Origin: Schizochytrium sp. TIO01
Lineage: Eukaryota; Sar; Bigyra; Thraustochytrida; Thraustochytriidae
Assembly (NCBI GenBank): GCA_004764695.1
Contig: SMSO01000032.1
Span: 3,578,983 to 3,642,982 of the forward strand
Length of the DNA stretch: 64,000 nucleotides
Direction: 5' to 3'
Each line of letters starts with the position of its first letter. The stretch's first letter is position 1. The notes beneath the pieces were generated by a model. The model did no database searches. It was not told the origin of the DNA and was given only the letters and a program-made list of their open reading frames with translations. The translations under genes were made by a program, and so were the position numbers. Shown piece after piece: positions 31,468 through 42,710 of this stretch.

Positions 31468-33989
31468 AGCACTCCGGGTCGTTTGGACTTGTTCGTGGAC
31501 CATCCTCGCTCACCCTGACGACGGATAATTAGTCATTTCGCAGAATTGAGATTTATCGAGAGTGTATGGACAGAGGCTGGGAACTAGCTACCTGCACAGC
31601 GTTAGCAATTACTCTTGAAGCTAAAGCGGGGCGCACAATCAACGCCCAGCGACACGCCCCCAAAGAGTGGCGGGACTGCTCATCGTCAATTCGTAGTGAA
31701 AGGGAAACCCCGTTGCAAGCGGAGTTTTTCTCTCTTTGGCTCCAGCGACTGGTTTGGACAGACCTCGTGAGTACTTTTCACTCGTTCGGCACCCGAGACG
31801 AGCGAGCGAGCGAGCGAGCAGTTGCCGGAAGGGGAACTTGTTTGAAGCCCTCGTTCTCGACAAAAATCTAAGTAAATTTCAATAAAGAAGAACCGGTCGA
31901 GTTGACGACAGTCCCGAGCGCAAGCTCTTTTAGCCCCATGTCAGCTTTGTCAGTCATGAATATCCGTCGTCGTGCATCCCCTCTCCAGTTCGCCTACCCA
32001 ACCACCCATTCACCAGAGTATCGTACATTCAACTTGAAGGTATGCACCATTTTACATTCTTCAAGTTGGGCGTCAAAATTAAAAAACAATACAGCAGAAG
32101 CTGTGCCGGGATTGAGGTCTCGCAGTCCTATTGTTTGCGCTATTACATCCCTACAGTGCACACCTCATCGGCAAGTGCTGCAACCGATGCGCTCCACAGA
32201 GATGGACTTCGTTGGCCACACAGAAGAGCATACCAAGGTTATGGCGAAAGCTCACAACAGACTCAAAGAGTCTCAGTTTCCCTGGATCGTGCCATGTTTC
32301 TCTGGTGGAGCTAACTTTGCCGCAGCATACAGCCCTCGGGGCCCGTCTCCGTCAAGTGGAAGAGCATGACTCCTCCAGATCATCATCTTCAGAGTGTTCC
32401 CTTCTTACCTCTAGAGGTACCTATATCCTATCTTCAATCAAAGGGAAAGAAGCCCAGAACTTCGAATGACGATGACTCGTTCTGCACGCAGAATGTCGTC
32501 GTGCTGGCTATCCACAGCGCTGTCATGCAAGCAAACTAACTTCGCCGTTCGTGCAGACAAGAGCACACATTTACCTCAACCGGAATCTGGAAGCTGGGCA
32601 CTGGAACGTAGCTACAAGTTGTACAAGATCAAGTTACTCTGAGGTCGCTTCGCTGTGCAGTTCTGCGAGCAGGTCTGCACATCGAAAGGGCTAACCTGCA
32701 TCCAAATAGCAGCATGCAATTTCGCACATCGAGCACTGCTCACTCCACAGGCCTGCTTCAACATTGCAGCAGCTGGATATGGGTCTCTCGGAGTGCAGCC
32801 AGAGGTTAGCTAAAATCCAGCAGGCCCCGGCTTTGTCTGGCCAGCGTGAAGGTATCCAAGAATGCTCAAATGTGGCGCAAGCTCTGATCTTATGCACCTC
32901 AATAAAACACACATTGGCATTATTTTCATCGAAGAGCTAAGGGCCAGCTCGATCAAGTTGCGAAGCATCGACGACGCCTGTGACTGATGATACAAAACAA
33001 CCCGCCACCAACCTTCCCATCTACCTTCGTGTCCGTCCTCTTCCTGATCCGGTGGTCTGAAGCACGGCTCCATAATCCGGGCTTTTCATCGACATTCTTC
33101 AAGTGCCAGATGGACACGCTCCAGCAGGACGCCGTGCACAACTCGAGGTGGGCTCACGGCAAATTACGGCGCACTATGGCGCCGAAGAACATGCAAAGAA
33201 CCTCTGCGTAACCCCAACTCTTGCCTTCTCCGCCACCTTTAACATGTTGACTTCGCCTACAACGCATTTTCTCAATGATCCTCGACTTTACTTGATCAAA
33301 ACCAAGATATTGCAATATGACTAGGTTGAAAGACCTTTCCTTGGGACATCTCGGGTGTATGTATAAATTTAATTGGAGCTCAAGGTCTGTCTATTGATGT
33401 GCTCCAAGTAAGCGAATCTCACGCGGTGTGACAAATGGGGCAAACAACATGTTTACTTTAGGGCACGCTCTGTCTATAATATGAGCTTTGCCTAATCGAA
33501 TCTAGCACATGTTTGTTTGGACTTTTGGGGGTCCCATGTTTGGGACCAAGTTTGGTCCCAGTGATCATTTTTGAGACGTGAACATTGGAAAAGGTCCTTC
33601 TTCCGTGGCTTGAGAACGTGGTTTTGTTGGGAAGCGGCGAGACTTCTGGGCAAAGTGGGTTTGGGCTGGCGTGAGAAGCAGCCCCATCGATTAGCAAACT
33701 ACGACCACCTCGCTGTACTTTGGAAAAAGCGTTTATTATTGTTTAGGAGCACAGATTCCGTTGGCAGCAGGTACGTAGTGGATTCCGTGGATTGCTACTT
33801 GTACTGCAGAACGAGTCCCAGAAGCCTTGACCTGCACAGGTTTTGGAATTGAAGCTACAGCATACCTCAAGTTTGAGAAAGACTGAGATCTGAATCATCA
33901 GTGCTGGCCATACTACCACCCGAGGTTTGCATTGTTTGTGTTGGTGAGGCTAGCTGCGGCTTGGGCCACTCTGAAGAAATACTTTGGAG

Positions 33990-36900
33990 ATGGCAAAGTC
34001 CGCGAAGAAGAGCAGCCATGGCGGAGCTCAAGCGACACCACAGCAGCTGAAGAGCAAAGCCCAGAATCAAGGCGCGGGAGGGGTTTTTGATCTAGTAGAT
34101 AAGATTCCGATGTCATATATTGTTGCCTCGATTGTTATTTGCGGCTTAGCTTTACTCATGTCCAAGATACAAACGGGAGAGATGAGAATGCCAGGTACAA
34201 GTACTACCCTTGCGTTTGAGAGCTTTATGAGCTCAAGGCCTGCAGCATGGTACTCTGACAAACACAAAGTTGGTCTCTCTTTGCCTCCTGTCACGAACTA
34301 TGACCAGCCATTTGAGTATGCCACACTTCTCACCACAGAGTCATTTCAGAAGGAGGTGATTCAGGCAGATTCTGAAGTTCTAGTTCTTGTTGTCTTCTAC
34401 GACCCGCGATCGTACTCGTTTCAACACCTGCATAAGGAGATCGACGCTGCAGCGAAATTGATCAGCCACGATACTTTCCTGCAGACGCGCGCACGGATCT
34501 GCGTTGTTAACGCGGCTGTGGAGTCCTGGTTGAGTGAACTGTATGCACCACTTGGACGTACGGAGCAAAGAACGACTCGTCAAACACGAACATCCTTTCA
34601 ATTTGGCCATGCAACAACGTTTGGTATGCTTTCCCGAGTATTCTTGGGAGGACAAATTCACGGAGCTTACAAGGGACTATACGCGGCGAATGAGTTGATA
34701 AACTTCGTAAAGCTCTGGCTGGAACCGCTTGAGCCGCGGCAGGTCTCTAACGCTGATGAAGTTATATCATTTGTTCGCAAGGAGGGTCATTTACCTGCCC
34801 TGGTGGCATGCCGTGGACTTGTGGACGAAGCAAGCTACAAAGACCTCGTAAGACGGTTCCATGGAATGTCTTATAGTCTTTTTGTGGATCATGAGGGCAA
34901 TTCTATAAATGAAGTTTGTATACAAACGTTAGATGATGGAGCGCAACAGGATTGCACAGTAGTGACATATGATGCCTTTGGCGAACGTTTCTGCTTTACA
35001 GGATCTTCATTAGATGTGAATGCAGATGTGTTCATTCGCACGCATGCACGCCCACAGTTAGAAGAACTCCGAACTGAAAATGCACCCTTGTATATGCGCT
35101 CTACCTTCATTTGTGTACTCATTTACGACCTCGACAACCTAAGCAGCTATCATCACTTGTTAAAGGTCGTACGAGCTGTCCGTCGCCATCCTCAGTTTGC
35201 CGCATTCAACCCCCATGTTGAATTTGTTCTTGCGGATATCAAAGTTATGGGTGATGATTTTGGGCTTGCTGATGATGATACGAACGCAATTTTATTCCAA
35301 TCAGTCCTGTTAGAGCAAGCTCAGCAAGAGAGTATTTATCAATCTTCTCACGAGCGCACAGATGCAGTAAACCTCCTCGATGAAAGAATCAACGTTGTTT
35401 CAGAGAATGTGGTCAGATGGTTTATTGATGAGCTTGCTGTGGATTTTGACGAGCTTGTCCGCGACCATTCTCTGTTTATTCATAAAGGTGGACTCAGTCG
35501 CGCTGCCGCAGGAGCAAAACAAGCCTCTGATAGGGCGACCCTTACCGACGTACAAAAAGCTCAACCCCAACTCGATGCAAAAGTGAAACCTCAGATCGAC
35601 TTTGATCCTGCAGCAGAGGAATTCAAGCATACGCGCATGGCAGCTGCATATGCTCAAATGCCTTTGAAGGAAGCGTATAACCTTTTTGCCAACCTCTACT
35701 CAGAGTATGCTGCGATGGAGGAAGTCTGGGAGTCCTATAGTGAAGTAGAAAAGACCGCAGAGTCGGGCATGCGAGATGGTTTGGAGATGGTGCGCAACTA
35801 CCTACAAAGTAAGCCCCACCTTCACAATTTTGTTCAGACGATCCCACTTACGCCGCGACGCTTGCGTGATACGATCGAGGGCCAGTATGAGCGCGAGGAG
35901 CTTCTAAGAGCACTAGAGCGGCTTGATCGCGAACGAGTTGCTCTCTCTAATTCTGCTGTTCTTGACAGCAATGGCCAAGAAGCTATCGCGTCCCAGCGTC
36001 AATGGGCAGAGGCAGCACACTTCATGGAATACGCCGTGTATGAAATTTACAAGGATCGTTCTTCACAGTACGCACAACAGCGTCAAAATGAAGGCAAGAA
36101 AGAACCGCCACAAGCCATGGAGCTGCAAATTGACCGTCGGTCTGCTGACGAATTGTCTGTAGAGGAATTCGCGCGTGAATATGCCGGAAAGGGACGTCCT
36201 GTGATTATTGAGAATGTGAATCTCACTCGACAAACTTGGGACATTGACTTTTTTAAAGACAAATGTGGTGATAAGTATCCAAACTATGCGACCTTGGATC
36301 GCTCAAAGAAGACCTGGGGAGGTCTTGTTTCGGTACCAGCTCAAGTCACAATGCGTGAATTTATTGAAACCTACCGTACTGTAGAGGAGCGCAAGAGTTG
36401 GTATGTGCACGACTGGAGTCTCCCTCGTCAGTGTCCCGAAGTCTTTGGCGAAGCTCCTTATGAAGAGTTTATGGTTCCCAAATATTTTGCTGGAGATTAT
36501 ATGCAGCGTCTTCCATTTGAGGGCTATCACCATACTTGGCCCTCACTCTTCATTGGTGCGAACGGCACTCAGAGTTTGATGCATGTCGACAGTGGAGGTA
36601 CTAATTTTTGGATGTACCTTGTGAAGGGTGTTAAAGAGTGGCGCTTTTTCGAGCGAAAAGATATTCCCAACTTGTATGCTCGTCCTACATCGTCTTCATT
36701 CGCTGTTGATCCTTTCGAACAGGACGGAGAGCGGTTCCCTCTTCTTGGGAAAGCTCGCATGTATCGTGGTATGCAAAAGGCCGGTGACCTAGTTTTTGTT
36801 CCTGGCGGCTCACCACATGGAGTTCGTAACCACGACGACGTTCTGGGGTTGTCAATGAACTACATTGATGATACAAATATGTGGCTTTATTTGTGGACAC

Positions 36901-37079
36901 AGCTTCATAGTGGTAATCTACGTGCGTTTGAGACGCTCACGCAGTCTAATTTCCCTCGTGGGCTACAGGTGAATCAATCAGACTTGAGTTTTGGAAAGTA
37001 TAAGTCGACTGATTGGTACAAGCTATGGAAAGAGGGCAAGCTCGATCTTATTGTTGACAATTACAAGTCATCACCTTGA
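33990..37079 (+). CDS. Membrane-anchored thioredoxin-like/JmjC fusion protein
   Basis: A 1029-residue frame with ATG at 33990. A Lys-rich N-terminus precedes one membrane helix at about 41-60, predicting a type II protein with a lumenal body. Residues about 106-250 look like a thioredoxin-fold domain (VLVLVVFYDP strand and helix, a closing GGQIHGAYKG strand), but the CxxC position reads PRSYSF, so it should be redox-inactive. Two more segments (about 253-345 and 368-485) have a similar alternating strand-helix pattern, reminiscent of PDI b-type domains. A helical region follows (545-700). The JmjC (cupin-8 type) domain is at about 720-975: WPSLFIG, the iron-binding H865-x-D867 (MHVDSGG), the GVKEW lysine region expected to hold 2-oxoglutarate, and the third ligand H943 (GSPHGVRN). 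It is probably an Fe(II)/2-oxoglutarate oxygenase acting in the secretory pathway. The substrate is unknown. Confidence 0.85.
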   Translation: MAKSAKKSSHGGAQATPQQLKSKAQNQGAGGVFDLVDKIPMSYIVASIVICGLALLMSKIQTGEMRMPGTSTTLAFESFMSSRPAAWYSDKHKVGLSLPPVTNYDQPFEYATLLTTESFQKEVIQADSEVLVLVVFYDPRSYSFQHLHKEIDAAAKLISHDTFLQTRARICVVNAAVESWLSELYAPLGRTEQRTTRQTRTSFQFGHATTFGMLSRVFLGGQIHGAYKGLYAANELINFVKLWLEPLEPRQVSNADEVISFVRKEGHLPALVACRGLVDEASYKDLVRRFHGMSYSLFVDHEGNSINEVCIQTLDDGAQQDCTVVTYDAFGERFCFTGSSLDVNADVFIRTHARPQLEELRTENAPLYMRSTFICVLIYDLDNLSSYHHLLKVVRAVRRHPQFAAFNPHVEFVLADIKVMGDDFGLADDDTNAILFQSVLLEQAQQESIYQSSHERTDAVNLLDERINVVSENVVRWFIDELAVDFDELVRDHSLFIHKGGLSRAAAGAKQASDRATLTDVQKAQPQLDAKVKPQIDFDPAAEEFKHTRMAAAYAQMPLKEAYNLFANLYSEYAAMEEVWESYSEVEKTAESGMRDGLEMVRNYLQSKPHLHNFVQTIPLTPRRLRDTIEGQYEREELLRALERLDRERVALSNSAVLDSNGQEAIASQRQWAEAAHFMEYAVYEIYKDRSSQYAQQRQNEGKKEPPQAMELQIDRRSADELSVEEFAREYAGKGRPVIIENVNLTRQTWDIDFFKDKCGDKYPNYATLDRSKKTWGGLVSVPAQVTMREFIETYRTVEERKSWYVHDWSLPRQCPEVFGEAPYEEFMVPKYFAGDYMQRLPFEGYHHTWPSLFIGANGTQSLMHVDSGGTNFWMYLVKGVKEWRFFERKDIPNLYARPTSSSFAVDPFEQDGERFPLLGKARMYRGMQKAGDLVFVPGGSPHGVRNHDDVLGLSMNYIDDTNMWLYLWTQLHSGNLRAFETLTQSNFPRGLQVNQSDLSFGKYKSTDWYKLWKEGKLDLIVDNYKSSP

Positions 37080-37500
37080 TCTATTTCATATTATGTTTTT
37101 CTTTCTCGTTTGCCTAAAGTTAGAACTAGTTTCTGTGTCACTTTTATTCAGCTGTGTTCATTGCTCATCCAGATTTTCTTTTTGTATGGAGGTCTGCGCG
37201 AGCATTGCTTGAGCTTTCATGTGCCTTTTGTTATTTTTTTTTTCTCCCTGGTCTTATGTATTGTGTTTGTTTCTGACCATAGTGTACAGACAAATCTAGC
37301 TTGTGCATGGTCCCATCCATGGTGCACGCTTTCAGGAGAACTTGTCCTCCTCCGCTCGCTCACAATGCGACGCAGATTGATTTTATAAATCACCAACCAG
37401 CAGCGATGAGTCCATCGGCGCCACGTATTGATGAAATTCTTTCGATGCAGTTTGCACATACCGGACCAATTTTGCTGCAACGAATCATGCTTCTGTAAGC

Positions 37501-37728
37501 TCAGTCTCCCATGACCGTGTGCATCGTCTTCTTCTTCTTCCATGACAATTCAGCCTTCTTCCGAGCTTCCCCATAGTTCCTCCGAAGTCCACCAACGTCA
37601 TCGCCGCCACTGTATACCTCCAACTCCCTCACCTCTAACTCCCGAAAGGCGTACGCCGAGGAGGCGATGACGTTTGCCTCTGCGAGCACTTGTTTCCTCC
37701 AATGAGCAGCTTTGCCGCTCTTCTGCTC
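37501..37728 (-). other. Possible exon or chance frame, no start codon
   Basis: An open minus-strand frame of 75 codons ending in TGA, with a helical, charged translation (for example HWRKQVLAEANV, then a Lys-rich tail). The only ATGs are near its very end. It could be a terminal exon of a spliced gene. No domain is recognised. Confidence 0.15.
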
Positions 37729-38518
37729 TCAATGCCATCCTTATACTGTCTGTTTTTCTGTCCGTCGATCGATCGATCGATCTGTGCATTCGAGCTAATT
37801 TAATGACCCTTTTCCTTATCTGAGCTAAACAAATGAAGGGAGATTTGTTATCCTTACTATTATCATGACAACTTGGAAGAGACTAAACATTTCTTTTTAA
37901 ATAAAATTACAAAATAAGACCAATTGAAATATTTTAATTATCGATCTGCTACGTAATGTACAGGCTGAATTTGTTTTTTTTACAATAAAAAAATAAAGTA
38001 TAACAATAAAAAATAAATTGAGAGTAAGAGGGAATAAGATGGGCGAAGCGAAGCGGTCATCACCTTCATGAACAAAGCTCCTGCTTGCAGTAGAGGTGTA
38101 AGATTCGAGCGCACAAACAGGTATGCATTAGATTTGGGATGGGATGGCAAACTTGGGAGGAGATCGAGAGTAACTGCGGTCAGAACGAACTGCAACATTA
38201 TTGTCAAAATCTAGTAGACTATCATTGCTGTTTATTATTATTATTTAAATAAATAAATAAAAATTACAATTAAGCTCTCAAAGCTGCCTTTTGATCTGCG
38301 GCTTTATCTGATCTGCGTATCACAGGTCCATGCTTTGTAGGCTATTATGAGGGAGCTATTAGTCGGCCATTCGCAATCGTCAGCTTGAGCTCTAGGACGT
38401 CCATCCTTGAGGTCGTGGCTTCATTTTTGGGTGGGGTTAACGTTGTTTCTTTCAACTTTCATCATCTGGTATTGCTATTTATTTTTGATCAAAACATTTT
38501 TATCTTCTATATATATAA

Positions 38519-38522
<4 letters not shown>

Positions 38523-38561
<39 letters not shown>
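38523..38561. repeat. (AT)n microsatellite
   Basis: About 19-20 uninterrupted AT units in AT-rich intergenic DNA. Confidence 0.92.
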
Positions 38562-38565
<4 letters not shown>

Positions 38566-39130
38566 GTTAAAATAAAGAGAAATAAAATAAATGTTGTCCA
38601 TTCTTCTAATTAAATAGAGAGAGGAACGAAACCCAATAACAATTGTAATTCAACCATAGGACAGTGGGTAGGTTTCCTCGAGTTCCTCCCAAATCGGCGT
38701 TCTCTCGTTCCAAGGTACTTCGTAGATTTGCTGCAAAACTCCGCACAGAATAGTCCTTCGAGCCAAGTCCCAGTGGCGCCAAGCTTTTTCTATGAGCTAA
38801 CTAACCATCCGAATATGCACCATCATCACGAAACTTATGGCACACATCGACCACGACGGCGAGGGAGAGCGCTTGAACCTCATCTGTGAACCCATGACAG
38901 CGAAAGGATATGGACATCCATCAGATCGATCTTCAGCAATCTCGAGTGATGAGTGATAAGCTCTTGCAAATGTCCAAGTCTGCCTGCCGTGCAATTAATT
39001 ATCAACCAATGACATACCTTCCCGTGCCATGCTCAAAGCCTGTGCGTGTAAGACAGTGCGTGGACCTTTCCAGCGAACACCCCGAGGACCAACTTGTGTC
39101 TGTGCACATAGCTCATGAGGGAGTGAGTGA

Positions 39131-39210
39131 ATGTCAAGATTAATGTCAAGATGAATGTCAAGATAGATGTCAAGATAGATGTCAAGATAGATGTCAAGAT
39201 CGATGTCAGG
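39131..39210. repeat. 12-bp minisatellite, seven units
   Basis: Seven units of a 12-base repeat, consensus ATGTCAAGATAG with variation at the last two positions, in exact register from 39131. The period is a multiple of three and all three plus-strand frames but one stay open, so it would translate as repeated NVKI/DVKI. No supported gene contains it. Confidence 0.92.
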
Positions 39211-39480
39211 TTTGGTCTGAGACTCTGCGTTCACATCGACCCTGAAGAGCCCACGGTCAATATTCGCAAGTCAGAAGCTGGCACAGAAGCCCAATCTGTG
39301 TTGCAATCTACGCAGAGCACTCGCGTTGGCAATCGTGTGATCAGCACTGCTGCAGACTCTGTCCACATCGCTCGCCTCTATTCTGGCACCACAAAATCAG
39401 CACCAACCCGATACCCAGAGAACCCGAAGCAACCCCACGAATCGCGCTTTGAAGAAGCTCAAAGCACGCAACGCAACACG

Positions 39481-39515
39481 CAGCACAGCACAGCACAGCA
39501 CAGCACAGCACAGCA
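39481..39515. repeat. (CAGCA)7 microsatellite
   Basis: Seven perfect pentamer units, followed by a related CGCAC unit. Confidence 0.92.
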
Positions 39516-40114
39516 CGCACTGCAGACTCTGTGTCCTTCGAGGTCACGTCGCATGAACCCAAAGATGTCCCAGCTCAAGCGTAGGGAAGAAGCAAACAGC
39601 CCCTTTTACAGAATCCCAGAATCCAAGTGACGATTAATTCCACGCATCCTACATTTATGCATCCTCTCTCGAAGGCTTCTTGCTTGCTCACAGCTGCGCC
39701 TTGTAGCCCGCAAGCCGCGTTGCCTTTCTGAGCGACCATCAACGCCAAAGGCCTCAGCGTACGAGCGCCTCGGATAAAGGCGCTCGCGCATTTTGCATTT
39801 GCCGCACAGATTCGTCGCTTCGATAGTCCAACTCCAACGAGAAGACGCTGTTCGTTCCCCGCAATCGAAGAAGTAGAAGAAGAAGAAGAAGAACAACAAC
39901 AACAACCACAAACGAGATTTACAATCGCAATGTGAACTTTCTGTGCTCTGCCGCCCAAAGGTCTTCACTTCTTGAGCTTGCGACGGACTCCCTCAATCGC
40001 CGGTTTCCACGTCGCCAATTTACGCATTTAAGGCCAAGGTCCCAATCCTATCGGAGACATACCTACTTGTGATGAAAGGGACCTTCAACTTTATTCTTCG
40101 TGACGACTTCTAAG

Positions 40115-40220
40115 GCATTCATTCATTCATTCATTCATTGATTCATTCATTCATTGTGATGATTTCTACAGCTTTCATTCAATCCTTCCTTCATTGATTC
40201 ATTCATTCATTCATTCATTC
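40115..40220. repeat. ATTC microsatellite, two blocks
   Basis: ATTC repeats at about 40115-40155 and 40189-40220, interrupted by a GTGATGATTTC-containing spacer. Confidence 0.88.
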
Positions 40221-40690
40221 CTGGATTCTTAAGAAGTGATCGTCCGAGTCATTCACAAAGAAACGTGTGTACAATCCATCTAAAACCATAAACAGCTTTA
40301 AAACAACAGAGCAAAAACAACAAAACAAACAGTGAAAGGGATGTCGTCGCTCCTTCGTTAATCGGTTGATGAGTGAGTACAATTTCACGGTAACCAAAAT
40401 ATGACTGATCGACTACCCTTAGTGCCTTGCTTACGCACTTGCTAAGGTGTGGCAGTTGCTCGCAGTCCTGCAAAAAGTCCGCGCTCTTCGGGCCGAGCGC
40501 GGTCTCTAGCCAGAGGCCGCCTCAGAGGAGGCTCGAGCCCCCCAGCGCGTCGTCGGACGGCCGATCACCGTGGCTCCGACGGCTTATCCCGAAGGAGGCG
40601 ATGGCCGCATTGATTCTGCTCCTCTCCGCGCTTTCTCAATGGCCTAAGTAAGACAGAAACAACAGAAACAACAGAAGAGAGAACTTGAAA

Positions 40691-40785
40691 GAGTAAAAGA
40701 ATAAAAGAATAAAAGAGTAAAAGAATAAAAGAATAAAAGAAAGAATAAAAGAATAAAAGAGATAAAAGAGATAAAAGAAAGAAGG
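40691..40785. repeat. AATAAAAG octamer-like repeats
   Basis: A 95-base purine-dominated run with repeated AATAAAAG, AGTAAAAG and GATAAAAG units. Confidence 0.88.
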
Positions 40786-40933
40786 AAAGCAGAGCACGAA
40801 TGAGGCTGCTGAGGCACCGTGTCTGGTGCGGTACCGCTCCTGTGTAAGTCCGAATGCGGCATATTGTGGAGGAGAGAGAGGCAAGGTGCGGATGGTACCG
40901 GACTTTGAGGGCTTACGGGCATGAAGCGAAGAG

Positions 40934-40976
40934 ATGATTGATTGATTGATTGATTGATTGATCGATCGATCGATCA
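40934..40976. repeat. (GATT)n/(GATC)n compound microsatellite
   Basis: About seven GATT units run directly into four GATC units. The GATC part is self-complementary. Confidence 0.9.
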
Positions 40977-41252
40977 ATTGCCGAAGAACTCAAAGAAGAT
41001 GAAGAAGTAGTTTGGCCTACGTTGGTGGTGAAGAAGAAGAACTGGAGCGATTTAAGCGCGCCATTGGGAGCTTTGGGGCCAAACGAACAGGAGTCCAAGC
41101 AGCTCAAGGAGGTAAGGACTCAGAGGGGAACGAATGGAATCACAAAGAGCTGACCTCGGCTCTTTTATCTTCGATGATTTATTTCAATATTTTATCACCG
41201 AGGATGGCTTAGTGTCTAGTTAGGTAGTCCTAGGGGATGGTAACTTTGGGGG

Positions 41253-41259
41253 TATAAAA
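41253..41259 (+). promoter_or_regulatory. TATA box of the 41392 mini-gene
   Basis: TATAAAA flanked by G-rich sequence on one side and AGGG on the other, 133 bases before the ATG of the small Cys-rich protein. A start site about 30 bases downstream would leave a leader of roughly 110 bases. It is one of the clearest TATA elements in the window. Confidence 0.5.
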
Positions 41260-41391
41260 GGGTTCGAGAGCTCAAAAGTCAACAGAAACCTTGCAGCAAA
41301 ACTGCATCTCGAGGTGACAAAGCAGCTGCCGCAGCGGAGAAGAGCACTTGACTAATTGATTGTAAACCAACCAGCCAGCCAGCCAGCCAAG

Positions 41392-41517
41392 ATGTGCCGC
41401 AAAGCAAAGTGCTCGAACTGTGGAAAGACCACATGGGCAGGCTGCGGCTTGCACAAGGACGCCGTCATGCGCGATGTGCCTGAGGCCGACAAGTGCCACT
41501 GCACTGGTAAGTTTTAG
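41392..41517 (+). CDS. 41-aa Cys-rich mini-protein (zinc-binding type)
   Basis: A short intronless frame: ATG at 41392 in good context (AAG before ATG), stop TAG at 41515-41517. It has six Cys and one invariant-looking His: C2, C7-x2-C10, the block WAGCG-x-H (C18, H21) and C35-x-C37. This spacing suggests a small zinc-binding fold. A paralogue lies at 42711-42839 on the other strand, with 15 of 41 positions identical, including all six Cys and the His. Short proteins of the same pattern (CxxC, then GCGxH, then CxC) occur, to my recollection, in fungi and other eukaryotes without assigned function. A perfect GTAAGT donor-like sequence at 41507 overlaps the last codons, so an alternative spliced C-terminus is possible. 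The conserved paralogue makes this a confident gene despite its size. Confidence 0.82.
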   Translation: MCRKAKCSNCGKTTWAGCGLHKDAVMRDVPEADKCHCTGKF

Positions 41518-42710
41518 GATGAGCGATCACAGATAGACTAGAGGTATAGCAAGAAACGCAGAATCAAAACATTGGTCTTCAGAAAACAATAGCGATACCG
41601 AAGTTGAAATTTGTGTGACGCAGCTGAAAGTAGTTTCAAGGGGAGAGAGAGAAAACTAACCTATATTTCTATATTTGTGCGTATGACTTATGGCACCCAG
41701 ATGCGGATCGGAAACCTGAGGCCGGATGCTCAGTACAGTAGTGATTTCGTCGCGACACTATATTATAAACCCCTCATGACTTTTGCTGACTAAGCCTTGT
41801 AGGTTTGCAATCTTCCAGCGCTCTTACAAGATATAAACCCATGGTGTTTTGACAGGCCATCTTTTCTGTTCACCATCGGTCCCCTTATACAGTGAATTGA
41901 ACAATGTAGTTAACGTATATTCAAATACTTTTACTCTTTAAAGACATGTCCTAGATCACCATCAACCCTCAATTGATGATATTGCACTTTTGAGCAACCT
42001 TGTTTGATACTGCTCGACCATTTTACATTTACAATTTCACTCAACAAAATTATACTCGGTGAGAGATGCTGGGGTTCACAAGACCACAAGACTCGTGGAG
42101 CAACACAAAATGCTCGTCTCGACTCAACAGTTTCTTGAAGAACAGAATCCTGGAGAGGGTGGCTCTCGCAGAAGTCGAGAAGCAGCACCTTCGGTTGCCT
42201 CGAGCTACACAACTTGTGACGATCATCAACACTTATCTCATATAACGAAAGCACATTTTTTCGCTCTCAGCTTGGAAAGGATGGACCAACGTCGTTTTTG
42301 AGCAACAAGATAATAAACAACAAGATAAGAACTCGAGAAAATATCAACTATAACTTCGCTTTTTTTTAATGGGCTTATAAGAAGAGAAACTCTACGATAG
42401 GGGAACAAAGTGGTGCGTAGAAGAACGAGAACCAGAGAACCTGTAACTTGAATTCCTGGGCACACAAAAAAATCAGCGGGAAGGAAATGAAATCTAGAAA
42501 AGTCTGCGCTTTCCTCGCACTGCCACAGTGACGATTTGCCGCCACATACAGAAGCCGGCAGGTCTGGGCGTGCGAGCGAGGAGTCTGCAGCCTCTCTTAT
42601 AGGCTATCAACACATCGGGTACGTCTCCAGCTGCAGCTAGAGCTCGACCCCACGGATTCCCACGTGGTCATCATCATCATCGTCATAAACAGATCACGAC
42701 CGGGGTTGCA
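41518..42710. other. Spacer between convergent mini-genes
   Basis: About 1.2 kb between the two paralogous mini-genes, which point toward each other. No frame is convincing. The minus frame at 41931-42254 and the plus frame at 42059-42301 overlap and lack domain character. The two 3' untranslated regions must lie here. Confidence 0.45.

Larger units (their letters stand above)
29723..33989. other. Gene-poor intergenic stretch with simple repeats
   Basis: No gene is supported. It holds an 85-bp purine-only tract (30634-30718) and a CTTG repeat (31430-31467). Frames between 31566 and 32469 (+) run in all three frames; an ATG frame near 31938 is followed by a GTATGC donor-like site at about 32040. 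I could not assemble a credible spliced gene there. The promoter of the JmjC gene is presumably at the right end. Confidence 0.4.
37080..41252. other. Repeat-rich intergenic, no supported gene
   Basis: The 3' region of the JmjC gene followed by about 4 kb of low-information DNA. Repeats: (AT)n at 38523-38561, a 12-bp minisatellite (39131-39210), (CAGCA)7 (39481-39515), ATTC arrays (40115-40155, 40189-40220), AATAAAAG repeats (40691-40785) and GATT/GATC repeats (40934-40976). A 75-codon minus frame without ATG lies at 37501-37728. The plus frame at 39127-39630 reads through the minisatellite and CAGCA arrays and is not credible as a gene. Confidence 0.45.

Noticed and set aside
31902-32469. 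Overlapping plus frames near a GTATGC donor-like site
   Set aside because: I tried to join them into a spliced gene but no exon combination gave a consistent frame with sensible intron length.
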